This document shows, in pieces, positions 1 to 7,900 of a DNA stretch of 13,098 nt. The stretch is taken from assembly GCA_035499215.1 (NCBI GenBank), contig DATJZH010000047.1, positions 1-13,098 of the forward strand, read 5' to 3'. Position numbers and translations under genes: made by a program. Under the pieces are notes generated by a model. It saw nothing but the letters and a program-made list of their open reading frames with translations, was not told the DNA's origin and searched no databases. The DNA is from DATJZH01 sp035499215. GTDB taxonomy: Bacteria > Actinomycetota > Actinomycetes > Streptosporangiales > Streptosporangiaceae. The stretch's first letter is position 1. The number at the start of each line of letters is the position of its first letter.

Positions 1-2
1 AC

Positions 3-200
3 GAAGTGATTGTGCAGACGATCGCGGCCACCACCACCCGCTCCGGGCTGACCGTCAGCGCCGAACTCGACCCAGGCCAGTACCCCAAGGGCATCAAGAT
101 CGCAGACCGCCAGATGAAAGACCTGGAACGGCGAGCTCTCAGGCGCCACCAGTTCCATGGCGAGTGGAACTACGACCTGATCCCTGCCCGCAGCCCATAA
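3..200 (+). pseudogene. ISAzo13-type transposase, C-terminal end (cut by window edge)
   Basis: The reading frame is already open at the window edge and stops with TAA at 198-200. The 65 residues include VIVQTIAATTTRSGLTV, then DPGQYPKGIKIAD, then HGEWNYDL. This is the conserved C-terminal tail of ISAzo13-type (Rhodopirellula-type DDE) transposases, whose tail normally ends shortly after the W-N-Y motif. Upstream sequence is not visible, so I cannot say whether the gene is intact. The following 500 bases hold pieces of unrelated mobile elements, which makes a relic more likely than an active element. The upstream GTG and ATG codons inside this stretch are internal, not true starts. Family assignment is from remembered motif similarity. 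Confidence 0.7.
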
Positions 201-215
201 CCCGGCGTGTTATTC

Positions 216-353
216 ATCGACAAGCACTTAGCGAAGTAGATGGTGCTGACGGGCCCGGTTCCGTTCGCGTTCATCTGGTTGATCAGCAGGTGCGGGTTCG
301 CGGTGCACGGCCAGCGGGCGTTCCGGCAGCTGAGCCATTCCAACCACGGATCC
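216..353 (-). pseudogene. tyrosine-integrase-like gene fragment
   Basis: The minus frame reads PWLEWLSCRNARWPCTANPH, then LLINQMNANGTGPVS. The spaced pattern W..L..R..RWP.TANPHLLI....A...GPVS is typical of the C-terminal part of actinobacterial site-specific integrase or recombinase-like proteins. Only about 45 residues remain. There is no start codon, and the catalytic R-H-R-Y part is not seen. The 5' side changes abruptly at about 345-353 into Tn3-transposase-like sequence in another frame, so this is a spliced relic, not a gene. The other side runs into the ISAzo13 tail around 200-215. Confidence 0.5.
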
Positions 354-690
354 CGGCGCCGGTGCCGTAGGCGTACAGCACCAGCAGCAGCCGCTCGGCC
401 AGCACCTGCAAGCCGAGCTTGCCGCCTCGCCCGGCCTTGGCCTCGGTCGCCTGCCGGGCAGCTGCTGCGCAGCACCGCCTCCCTGGCCACGTCGATTAGC
501 GGTAGCATGCCCCAACCGCTGGCCGATCGCCTTCTTCAGCCGTCCCGGGTTCACCGGCTCCGGCAGCGCCTCCAGCGGCATCAGCCGGATCGCACCGTGC
601 GGCCCGCGCGGCGCGATCTCCAGCCACGGCAGGACGCCGCCGTCCGGGGCGTCGTTGTGGGCGGCCATCTCCCGGTCGCGAAACCGCAGT
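350..690 (-). pseudogene. Tn3-family transposase (TnpA) fragment, frameshifted
   Basis: Three successive minus-strand frames give consecutive pieces of the central part of a Tn3-type DDE transposase. First comes GAIRLMPLEALPEPVNPGRL followed by KKAIGQRLG (about 590-510). After a one-base slip comes MLPLIDVAREAVLRSSC (508 down to about 458). After a second slip comes LQVLAERLLLVLYAYGTGAGIR in two overlapping parts (about 420-350). These match the family order 'I.L.PLE..PEP.NL..LK..I' then 'PLiD.LKEa.LR' then 'RLLL.lYa.GTn.GIR'. The catalytic DDE residues further downstream are missing because the reading switches to the integrase relic near 350. About 100 residues of a protein that is normally about 1000 residues long remain. 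The exact 5' edge is uncertain. Confidence 0.5.
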
Positions 691-749
691 TCACAGCCAT
701 GCAGAGGCTGCCAGCCGGCTAACCGCCGGAGCCTGCTGAATGCCGGAGG

Positions 750-2012
750 TCAGCTGGCCGCGCTCGGCGTTGCGCACCGCTGTGAGGCGGCGATCGCCAG
801 TTGCCGGCAGCAGAAGCCCATCACTAGGAAGAGTACGGCGAGGACCAGCCAGCCGAGCGCACCGACACCAACGAGCAGAGCGGTGACCAGAGCGGGGCCG
901 GCGAGCTGCTGGATGCCGCGGCCAAGCCCGAACACGGCCTGGTACTCACCCTGCCGCCCGGCGGGCGGCAGCTCGAAGGACAAACTCCATGCGCCCGCCG
1001 CCTGCCAGATCTCGCCGACGGCTAGGATCGCGATCCCGGCGAGCAGCGACAAAACGCTCGCGACAGCACCGCTGCCACTGCTTGACGCGCAGACGACGCA
1101 GCCCAAAGCCAGCGCAACCCCGGCCCGGCGCTGCAGACGCGCAGCTCTGGGTACGTCGCTGGCGCCGTGGCTCAGCCGCACCTGGAGCAATAGAACGATT
1201 AGGGTATTAATGATAATCAGTACTGAGTTGAAGCTGGCCGGCGCCTTTGTGTGGCTGACTATCCACAGTGGAGCTCCAATGGTGAGGACCGTGGCATGTA
1301 GTTCGAGCAGACCGTTGCTCAACGTCAGCAGCACGAAGTGGGTATCGCGTAGGGCGAAGCCCAGGCTGAGTGCGCCCGATTTCCGGCCGGAATTCTGCTC
1401 CGGGCTTTCATCCAGGCGCCGATCCAGGGGCTTCAGCCTCGACACGACGATCGCGCACACCCCCTGGGCGAACGCGTTGATGAGGCACACCACCCAGAAC
1501 GTCGGGTAGCTGGCGGCGGCGAGAATCGCGCCGGCCGCCGCCCCGCCGAGCAGGAATCCGACGTTGAAGGCGCTGCGCATCTGGGCCCGGGTACGGACCG
1601 CGCTCTGCGGCTCGAAAATCGCGGACAGCATGGCGGAGCGCAACGGACTGCTGGAGACCTCAGCCATCGAGATGAAGCTCGCGACGATAGCGAATGACGT
1701 GAAGCTCCTCGCCAACGGGTACAGCGTGAACAGCACAGCGAGCGCGGCATGGTCGAGCGTGAGGAACCGGCGCGCGCCGTGCCGGTCGGCGAGTCGGCCG
1801 ATCGGCACTGTGATCAGGAAGCCGGCAAGCCCGGCCAGCGAAAGACCGAGCCCGACCTGTCCGGGCCGCAGCCCTGCTACGCGAACGAAGAACACCACGC
1901 TCGACGTCAGGAACAAGCCGTTGCCGGCGGACTGGACGAGGGTCAGGGCGACCAGCCGCCGGCCCGGACCCGTCTTCGGAACGAGGTCAAGTGACGACAG
2001 CATAGCTCTCAT
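750..2012 (-). CDS. MFS transporter, probable product exporter
   Basis: A 420-residue polytopic membrane protein of the major facilitator superfamily, the usual size for a 12-helix member. Hydrophobic segments run through the sequence. The cytoplasmic loop after the second helix carries GRLADRHGARR, the MFS motif A (G-x-L-a-D-r-x-G-x-r) that marks drug and metabolite efflux carriers. A hydrophilic central loop rich in R, D, E and S separates the two halves. I chose ATG 2012 because it overlaps the TGA of the upstream kinase gene as ATGA and has a GGA five bases before it. The frame is open to an ATG at 2039, and ATG 2018 or 2003 are also possible. It is the last gene of the minus-strand operon that starts with the NRPS. 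Export of the locus product, and hence self-resistance, is inferred from position and family. The substrate is unknown. Confidence 0.88.
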   Translation of the reverse strand: MRAMLSSLDLVPKTGPGRRLVALTLVQSAGNGLFLTSSVVFFVRVAGLRPGQVGLGLSLAGLAGFLITVPIGRLADRHGARRFLTLDHAALAVLFTLYPLARSFTSFAIVASFISMAEVSSSPLRSAMLSAIFEPQSAVRTRAQMRSAFNVGFLLGGAAAGAILAAASYPTFWVVCLINAFAQGVCAIVVSRLKPLDRRLDESPEQNSGRKSGALSLGFALRDTHFVLLTLSNGLLELHATVLTIGAPLWIVSHTKAPASFNSVLIIINTLIVLLLQVRLSHGASDVPRAARLQRRAGVALALGCVVCASSSGSGAVASVLSLLAGIAILAVGEIWQAAGAWSLSFELPPAGRQGEYQAVFGLGRGIQQLAGPALVTALLVGVGALGWLVLAVLFLVMGFCCRQLAIAASQRCATPSAAS

Positions 2013-2971
2013 TGCCATCCGGTCCGCTGCGCGAGCCATGCCTGAGTGAGTTCCGCGTTACGGGCCTGGAACCGGCGTAGGTACGGGGACTTGGGCAGCT
2101 CGGGTTTCCGGGACTCGCGCACCCAGAGCCCGGTGAGGGCGCACAGGAACGCGTCGATGGCCGCCGCGGGAACGTCCCTGATGACCGGGTGGGTACGCAC
2201 GATGTGCTCACCGTCCAGACCTTCGACGGAGCCGAGTAGCACCATCAGGTCAGCCCAGGACGCGCCGATGCAGGCGCAGGCCCAGTCGACGGCAAGGACC
2301 TCGCCGGACAGGGTCAGCAGCATGTTGTCTGGCCGCAGATCGAGGTGCAGCAGGGTGTCGCCGACGGTCGCCACCCGCCACTGGCTCTCCAGGTCCGCGA
2401 GCCTCGTCAGGTGGCGCAGCGACCACGCGTCGAGATCGGCGGGCGGCCCCTCGACGGTGTACCGGCTCCATACGTCCATCAGCGGCGCCAGCTCCGACTC
2501 GCTCGACGGCGCGTCGGGCAAGGGGCTGGGCGTGAGGACGCTGGCGAGCCGGTCGATCATACGCAACACGGCAGCCAGCTCACCCGGATCACTGATGTCG
2601 GGATTGCGGCCGACGACGTTGTCGAAGACCAGGACCACCCAACCGTCGTCCTCCAGATGGAACCTCAGGCGCGAGGCCGGCACGGCAGCGGGCAGCCGCG
2701 ATGCGCACCAAGCCTCGGCGCGGTAAGCGCCCGCCAGTTCGTCGTCGGACGGAATGGCCTTGGCGAAGACCTGGGAACTGTCGGCGAGTACCAGCCGGGC
2801 GGCCACGCCATGGGTGAATCCACCGGTCTGGTCCGCCGCGTGCTCCATGCGCTTGCCGAGGTGCGACTCGACCCGGGCGAGCACAGGCGCGGGCAGCGCA
2901 GCCCAGCGCGGGCGTACCGCCGGGGCGGGAACGACCTTCGTGGACATGGATATGGACATGGCATCCGTCAT
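2009..2971 (-). CDS. APH-fold (aminoglycoside phosphotransferase family) small-molecule kinase
   Basis: A 320-residue protein of the APH/choline-kinase-like superfamily, which transfers phosphate from ATP to a hydroxyl of a small molecule. A glycine-containing loop TGGFTHGVAARL is at 49-60, a candidate ATP-binding Lys is K71 (VFAKAI), and E86 is a candidate partner glutamate. The catalytic loop LHLDLRPDN (208-216) has D211 and N216, the Brenner-type HxDxxxxN motif. VDW with the metal-binding D229 follows. All key kinase residues are present, so activity is likely. The start ATG 2971 overlaps the TGA of the phosphatase gene as ATGA. Internal ATGs at 2959 and 2947 are alternatives. The stop overlaps the MFS start in the same way. 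The acceptor is unknown: it could be the pathway intermediate, the final product (self-protection by phosphorylation) or a primary metabolite. Confidence 0.85.
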   Translation of the reverse strand: MTDAMSISMSTKVVPAPAVRPRWAALPAPVLARVESHLGKRMEHAADQTGGFTHGVAARLVLADSSQVFAKAIPSDDELAGAYRAEAWCASRLPAAVPASRLRFHLEDDGWVVLVFDNVVGRNPDISDPGELAAVLRMIDRLASVLTPSPLPDAPSSESELAPLMDVWSRYTVEGPPADLDAWSLRHLTRLADLESQWRVATVGDTLLHLDLRPDNMLLTLSGEVLAVDWACACIGASWADLMVLLGSVEGLDGEHIVRTHPVIRDVPAAAIDAFLCALTGLWVRESRKPELPKSPYLRRFQARNAELTQAWLAQRTGWQ

Positions 2972-3825
2972 AGTGCCGGTCCGTTCTGGAGAGCGGCAGA
3001 AGGGCTGCTGCGCGGTGCCTGGAGCAGCCGTTCCAGCTGCCGGGCCACGCCGTCGTCGTCGTTGGACGCGGTGACCAGATCGGCGACCGCCAGCACCTCG
3101 GGATGGGCGTTCGCCACGGCAACCGCGGTACCGGCCCAGGCCAGTACCTCCAGGTCGTTGGGCATGTCGCCGAAGGCGACCACGTCCCTGGCGCTGAACC
3201 CCGACCGCGCGGCGATCCTTTGCACGGCGGCCGCCTTGGTCGCGCCAGCCAGGTTGATCTCGCAGAATGCAGACGTTGACACGGTGGCCATCAGATGGCC
3301 GGGGAGTACAGACGACAGCATCGTGTAGTAATCCTGGGCGTTGCCCGTGAGCTGTACGATGATCTTGCCGAAGCCGCGGTCGTCAAGGGCAAGGTCGAGC
3401 GCGGGCACTCGTCGCGCCTCCCGGCACAGCGCCTCCGCTAGGACGAACCCGTCCTCCAGTACGAGTTCCAGATCGCGCTCCGCGCCGAGGCGTACCCCGG
3501 GATGCCGCGCGCGCAGAGACCTCAGGGTCGCGGCGAGCCCGGTCGGCGGGATCGGCCGGTAGTCGACGACGCGGCGCTGGCCGAAGTCATAGGTGATCGA
3601 GCCGTTGCCGCACACGGCCGACATGTCAGGGTTGATCACCTCGGCGATCGGCCTCACGTCCCGTACTGGCCGTGCCGTGCAGATCAGCAACGGCCAGCCC
3701 GCCTGGCGCACTCCTCGCAATGCGGAACGAGTACGCGGGCTGACCTGACCTGCTGAGTCCAGCAGCGTCCCGTCAAGATCGCAGACAACCATCCAGCGCG
3801 GGGGCTGCGGCGGGATGCGGTTCAT
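2968..3825 (-). CDS. Cof-type HAD-IIB phosphatase
   Basis: A 285-residue haloacid-dehalogenase-superfamily hydrolase of the Cof/IIB subclass, which removes phosphate from sugar phosphates, nucleotides or other small phosphomonoesters in the cytoplasm. Motif I is CDLDGTLLD with nucleophile D16 and acid/base D18. Motif II is T50 in ICTAR. Motif III is K197 in GATKAAAV. Motif IV is FGDMPND (218-224) with D220 and D224. The cap segment between motifs II and III has the IIB length, and the typical C-terminal stretch NDDDGVARQLERLL is present. All catalytic residues are intact. The gene overlaps both neighbours by ATGA, so it is probably translationally coupled to the S66 gene before it and the kinase gene after it. 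Pairing a phosphatase with a kinase in one operon suggests a phosphorylate/dephosphorylate cycle on the product or an intermediate (inference). Confidence 0.88.
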   Translation of the reverse strand: MNRIPPQPPRWMVVCDLDGTLLDSAGQVSPRTRSALRGVRQAGWPLLICTARPVRDVRPIAEVINPDMSAVCGNGSITYDFGQRRVVDYRPIPPTGLAATLRSLRARHPGVRLGAERDLELVLEDGFVLAEALCREARRVPALDLALDDRGFGKIIVQLTGNAQDYYTMLSSVLPGHLMATVSTSAFCEINLAGATKAAAVQRIAARSGFSARDVVAFGDMPNDLEVLAWAGTAVAVANAHPEVLAVADLVTASNDDDGVARQLERLLQAPRSSPSAALQNGPAL

Positions 3826-4859
3826 GGCCGCGGCGGTACGTTCTGCCCGCGCCGGAACACGATCCGGTCACGCGATTCAAGTACGACCTCCTCACCGTAG
3901 GGCACGATCCACGACGGGCAGGTGTGGCTGAGATCGGCGTTGACCACGATCGGGTACCCGGCCTCCGGCAGGAACTCATCAACCAGGTCGCCGACGGCGC
4001 CGGCCCACTCCTGGAACGGTGCGAGCGGGTGCATGCCGATGATCATTCCGGCCAGCTTCGTCAGGTCCGCCTTGTCGCACAGGTCCTTGAACAGGGGCTG
4101 TACGGCCAGTCCGTGATAGGAGATGTCCCAGAACAGGACGGCGGAGTCCAGCGACAGGTCGAAATACTCCAGCAGATCCGGGAGGATCGAGATCTCCCCG
4201 CCCAGCAGCCTTCCCCGGGCGGTACCCGGCCGCAGCCAGGTCCACCCGCCGGGGATGTTACGAGGCCGGGGCTGTACCTCCAGTTCGGGGACGTACCAGC
4301 TGATCAGGTCTCCGGTCCGGTCTGGCATCGGTTCACACACGAGCGGCGCGGAGCTGGCCAGTGCCCTCGCGAGATAGTCGAGCGTCTCGGGGTGCGCGCC
4401 GCCCGCCTCGCCGATGTGCACCATGTAGGTGGCGCCGTACAGGGAACTCATCCCCGCCCTGGCGGCCAGGAACGCGTTGAGGTACACGTTGTCGCAGTAC
4501 CCGATGAAAGGTTTGGGGTAGGTCGCGATGGTCGCGATGTCGAGCGCTTCCAGGATGTCCTTGCTGCCCACCCCCGCGTCGGCGGCGAAGATCACGTCGA
4601 CCGACGGGTCCGCGAACGCCGTGACGAAATCTGACGCGCGCTGCTCGACGGTACCGGCCGTCGTACCGTCGCCGGAGACCTGGAACGCGTTCGCCGAGTA
4701 GCTCACGGTGTAGCCCTGGCCGGTCAGTACCCGTTCCGCCCGGCGCGCGCGCTCGGGAATATACGAGACGGTGGGCATCGCCGGGCTCAGAATCCTGATG
4801 TGCGCACCGGGTCCGACTGCATCAGGCACGCGTATCGAGTTGGGCACAGTGGGCTCCAT
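3822..4859 (-). CDS. S66 peptidase family (MccF/LD-carboxypeptidase-like) protein with Cys nucleophile position
   Basis: A 345-residue full-length S66-family protein. Microcin C immunity protein MccF, which cleaves aminoacyl-nucleotide antibiotics, is close in length, and family members also cleave LD-peptides. The N-terminal domain carries DVIFAADAGVGSKDILEALD (88-107) where the family has a Gly-rich loop, then PFIGYCDNVYLN. The family nucleophile elbow is G-Y-S-D, so Ser is replaced by C122. VLFWDI holds D245 where the family has Glu (LFIED). DLSHTCP holds the conserved H312. GGEISIL (220-226) replaces the usual GGN-L-S-L. The result would be a Cys-Asp-His set in place of Ser-Glu-His. The start is ATG 4859. 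A GTG at 4847 has a better ribosome site (GGAG six bases ahead) and is a real alternative. The gene follows the NRPS after 55 bases. Its role could be immunity, chain release, acyl transfer or trimming. Confidence 0.85.
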   Translation of the reverse strand: MEPTVPNSIRVPDAVGPGAHIRILSPAMPTVSYIPERARRAERVLTGQGYTVSYSANAFQVSGDGTTAGTVEQRASDFVTAFADPSVDVIFAADAGVGSKDILEALDIATIATYPKPFIGYCDNVYLNAFLAARAGMSSLYGATYMVHIGEAGGAHPETLDYLARALASSAPLVCEPMPDRTGDLISWYVPELEVQPRPRNIPGGWTWLRPGTARGRLLGGEISILPDLLEYFDLSLDSAVLFWDISYHGLAVQPLFKDLCDKADLTKLAGMIIGMHPLAPFQEWAGAVGDLVDEFLPEAGYPIVVNADLSHTCPSWIVPYGEEVVLESRDRIVFRRGQNVPPRP

Positions 4860-4914
4860 CCGTGGTCTGAGCCGTGCTACACGCGGGCGTTCGGCGGCAG
4901 CCGGCAGCGCCGGG

Positions 4915-7900
4915 TCAGCGCGCGGAGCGGGTACGCAGGCGGCCGCTGAGCGCGCGGATGGTCTGACAGGCGAACAGATCCTGGACTGTGACGCCTTGCT
5001 GGGGCAGATCCCGGCGCAGGATTGCGGCTATGCGCAGCAGCTGCAGTGAGTCGCCGCCAGCGTCGAAGAAGCTATCGTCAAGACCGAACCGGCGAGTGCC
5101 GAGCACCTCCTGCCATGCCCGCGTGATCGTGCGTACCACGTCATCGCCGTGGTCGTCGCGATCCTGCGGGCTACCGGGCGTCTCGGTCGTGCCGGATGCG
5201 TCAGCTGTATTGCCTTGAGGATCACAGCGCAGCGCCAGCTCCCGCAGCCGTTTCGCGTCGAGCTTCCCGTTACGAGTCACCGGCAAGTCCGCGACGACCG
5301 CCCATAGGGACGGCACCGAGTACCCGGGAAGGCGTTCCGCCGCGAGACTGCGCACCTCGTCGAGCAGCCCAGGGTGATCCGCGGCCACCAGGCCGGCGAG
5401 CAGGCGGCGGTCGGCGGAGCCGGCGGCCGCGGTCATGACGGCGGCATCGCGGACGGCCGGGTGCTCGCGCAGTACCCGCGCGACGGCGTCGAGTTCGATG
5501 CGGAAGCCCCGGATCTTCACCTGTTGGTCGCGCCGCCCGAGGAACCGCAGCCGGCCAGCACTGTCCCACCGCACCAGGTCTCCCGTACGGTACAGCAGGT
5601 CATCGGTTTGCGCGCAGAAGAAGCCGAAGGCACGGGCGGTCTCCTCGGACAGACCCGCGTAGCCGAGGGCAAGGCCGTCGCCGTAGGTGTACAGTTCGCC
5701 GATGCCACCGGGCGGTACCAGCCGGCCGGACGGGTCGAGCACCAGCACACCGGTACCCGCGACGGGGCGGCCGATCGGCAGCGGGTCCTCGACCTCGGCC
5801 GGATCGTCGACGTGGTGCACGGTGGTGAACGTGGTGTTCTCGGTCGGGCCGTAGCCGTTCGTGACGCGTAGCCCCGGGCAGGTCTGCAGGACGCGGATCA
5901 CCTGTGCCGGCGGCACGACGTCGCCGCCCGTCAGGATCTGACGGACACCGTGGAACGCCTCGGGGCGGTACTCGGCGACTAGCCGGAACAGCCCCGCAGT
6001 GAGCCACAGTCCGGTGCTGCGCCGCGCGGCCAGGAACTCCGCGAGTTCGTCGGGCGTGGCGTACTCGCCGGGAAAGATGTCGACAGTGCCGCCGGCGAGC
6101 AACGGAGCGAAGATCTCCAGTGTCGACGCGTCGAACGCTAGCGGCGCCAGCCGGACAAACCGCTCGGTCGCGCCGGGCAGCAGGTACGCGGGGTCCCGGG
6201 TCAGCCGTATGATCCCGCGGTGCGGTACCCGAGTTCCCTTCGCTGCACCGGTCGAGCCTGAGGTGAAGGCGACGTACGCCACCCGGGACGGGTCCGCTTC
6301 GGCGGCGTCGGGTATCTGCGCGACGCGGATCGCGGCCGCCCACGGGTCGGCGATCCTCAGCAGCCGCCCGCCCCGCATCTCGGTCACGCTGCCGAGCCGC
6401 TCATCGCCCAGGATGACGTCCGCGCCCGCGGCTGCCAGCATGCTGGCGGCCGCCTGTGCCGGCATGTCCCGCTCGATGCCGAGATAGGCTGCGCCGAGCC
6501 GGAGCACCGCGAGGATGGCCAGCAGTTCGTGAGCGGACCGCCGTACCATCAGGGCCACGCAGTCGCCGATGCCCACGCCCGCGCTCGCCAGATCCGCCGA
6601 CTGCGCCTCCGCAGCACGCAACAGCTGCCGGTACGTCAGGGTGCGCGCGGGGTCGCGGTCGCGGACCGCGATTCGGTCAGGGTACCGCCGGGCGGTCTCC
6701 TCGAAGAACTGCCAGACACCGGTCGCGGGCGGCGCGGGAGGGCCGGCGCCGATGGACGCCAGCCGGGCCCGCTGGGCGGACGTCATCGTCCGTGCCCCTG
6801 CGAGCGGTTCACCCGCGGCCGCGGCCAGTTCCACCAGGGCACGGTCCACAGCGCGGGCCAGTTCGGCCGCCTCGTCCATCCGTAGCGCCGACGTCGCGTA
6901 CTCCAGCGCCAGCCGCGGCCTGTCGCCCCACTGCTGCACGTACAGAACGGCGTCGTAGACGGTACCCCCGCAGTACCCTTCGCGGATTTCCGCCGTCACC
7001 CCGGGCGCCCGCAGAGCGTGGGGTACCAGCTCGTCGTGCGCGGCGAATGCCACCTGTACCAGCGGATTGCGCGAGTCGTCACCGCCGGCCTCCAGCGCCG
7101 CGACGATGTCCTCGAACGGGACGTCGGCCGCCGCCAGCGCGTCGCGCATCGCCGCCGCCGTCCGGGACACGTGGCCGCCTGCCGTGGCGCTGTCGTCCAC
7201 CCGGCACACGACTGGTATCAGCTTCATGCAGGGGCCGACGACCTCCAGCGAGCCGGCGGTACGGGCCGCCGTGACGACACCCATGACGAACTCGGGTACA
7301 CCGGCCCGCCGGGCGATTACCAGCGCCCAGGCGGCGAGCAGCACCATGTTGCGGGTTTCCCCGCCGTCCCGGCTGAGGTCCTCGCAGCCGCGCCGCGCCG
7401 CGTCGGTCAGCCCGAAGACGAGACGGGCGCCGTCGCGGGCCAGGCGCGGCTGCCGGTTAAGGTCACTGGGAATGACCAAGGTGGTCGGCACATCGGCCAG
7501 TTCCTCGGCACGCTCCCGTGCCCGTCGCGCGACGGCCTCGCGTTGCTCGTCGGCGATGACCAGATCCATCGAGGGGGCGACAGTTTCCCCGCCGTCCGGT
7601 ACGTGCCCGGCGCCGGGTGCTAGCCCCTCGATCAATTCCTGCCACAGCAGGCCGATGCTCCAGCCGTCCGCGATCGCATGGTGTACCAGCAGCGACAGCA
7701 CCGTACGCGTTTCGTCGACCCGGCTTACGACGAAGACCGCCGGCGGCCGTTGGTACGGGCTCAGGAGTTTGCCGCTGGCGTGGCTGAGGGTGGCGTGTGC
7801 CACCGCCACCGGATCGTCGTCGGCCGGCGCGGGTAGCGACTGCTCGATGACGACGGGATCCCACGCGGGCAGTACCCGCCGGAGCAGGCAGCCGTTCTCG

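Noticed and set aside
655..1509. Long plus-strand frame opposite the MFS gene
   Set aside because: Its product is rich in Ser, Arg and Pro without family motifs, and it lies antisense to clear transmembrane coding sequence. It is a GC-driven shadow.
2345..3328. 327-codon plus-strand frame
   Set aside because: It is antisense to the kinase and phosphatase genes, both of which carry complete catalytic motifs. No motif is seen in the plus frame.
3924..4634. 236-codon plus-strand frame
   Set aside because: It is antisense to the S66 gene and its composition is typical of a complementary-strand shadow.
4915..5100. Terminal thioesterase or reductase on the NRPS
   Set aside because: The protein ends about 43 residues after the PCP2 phosphopantetheine serine, so no further domain fits.
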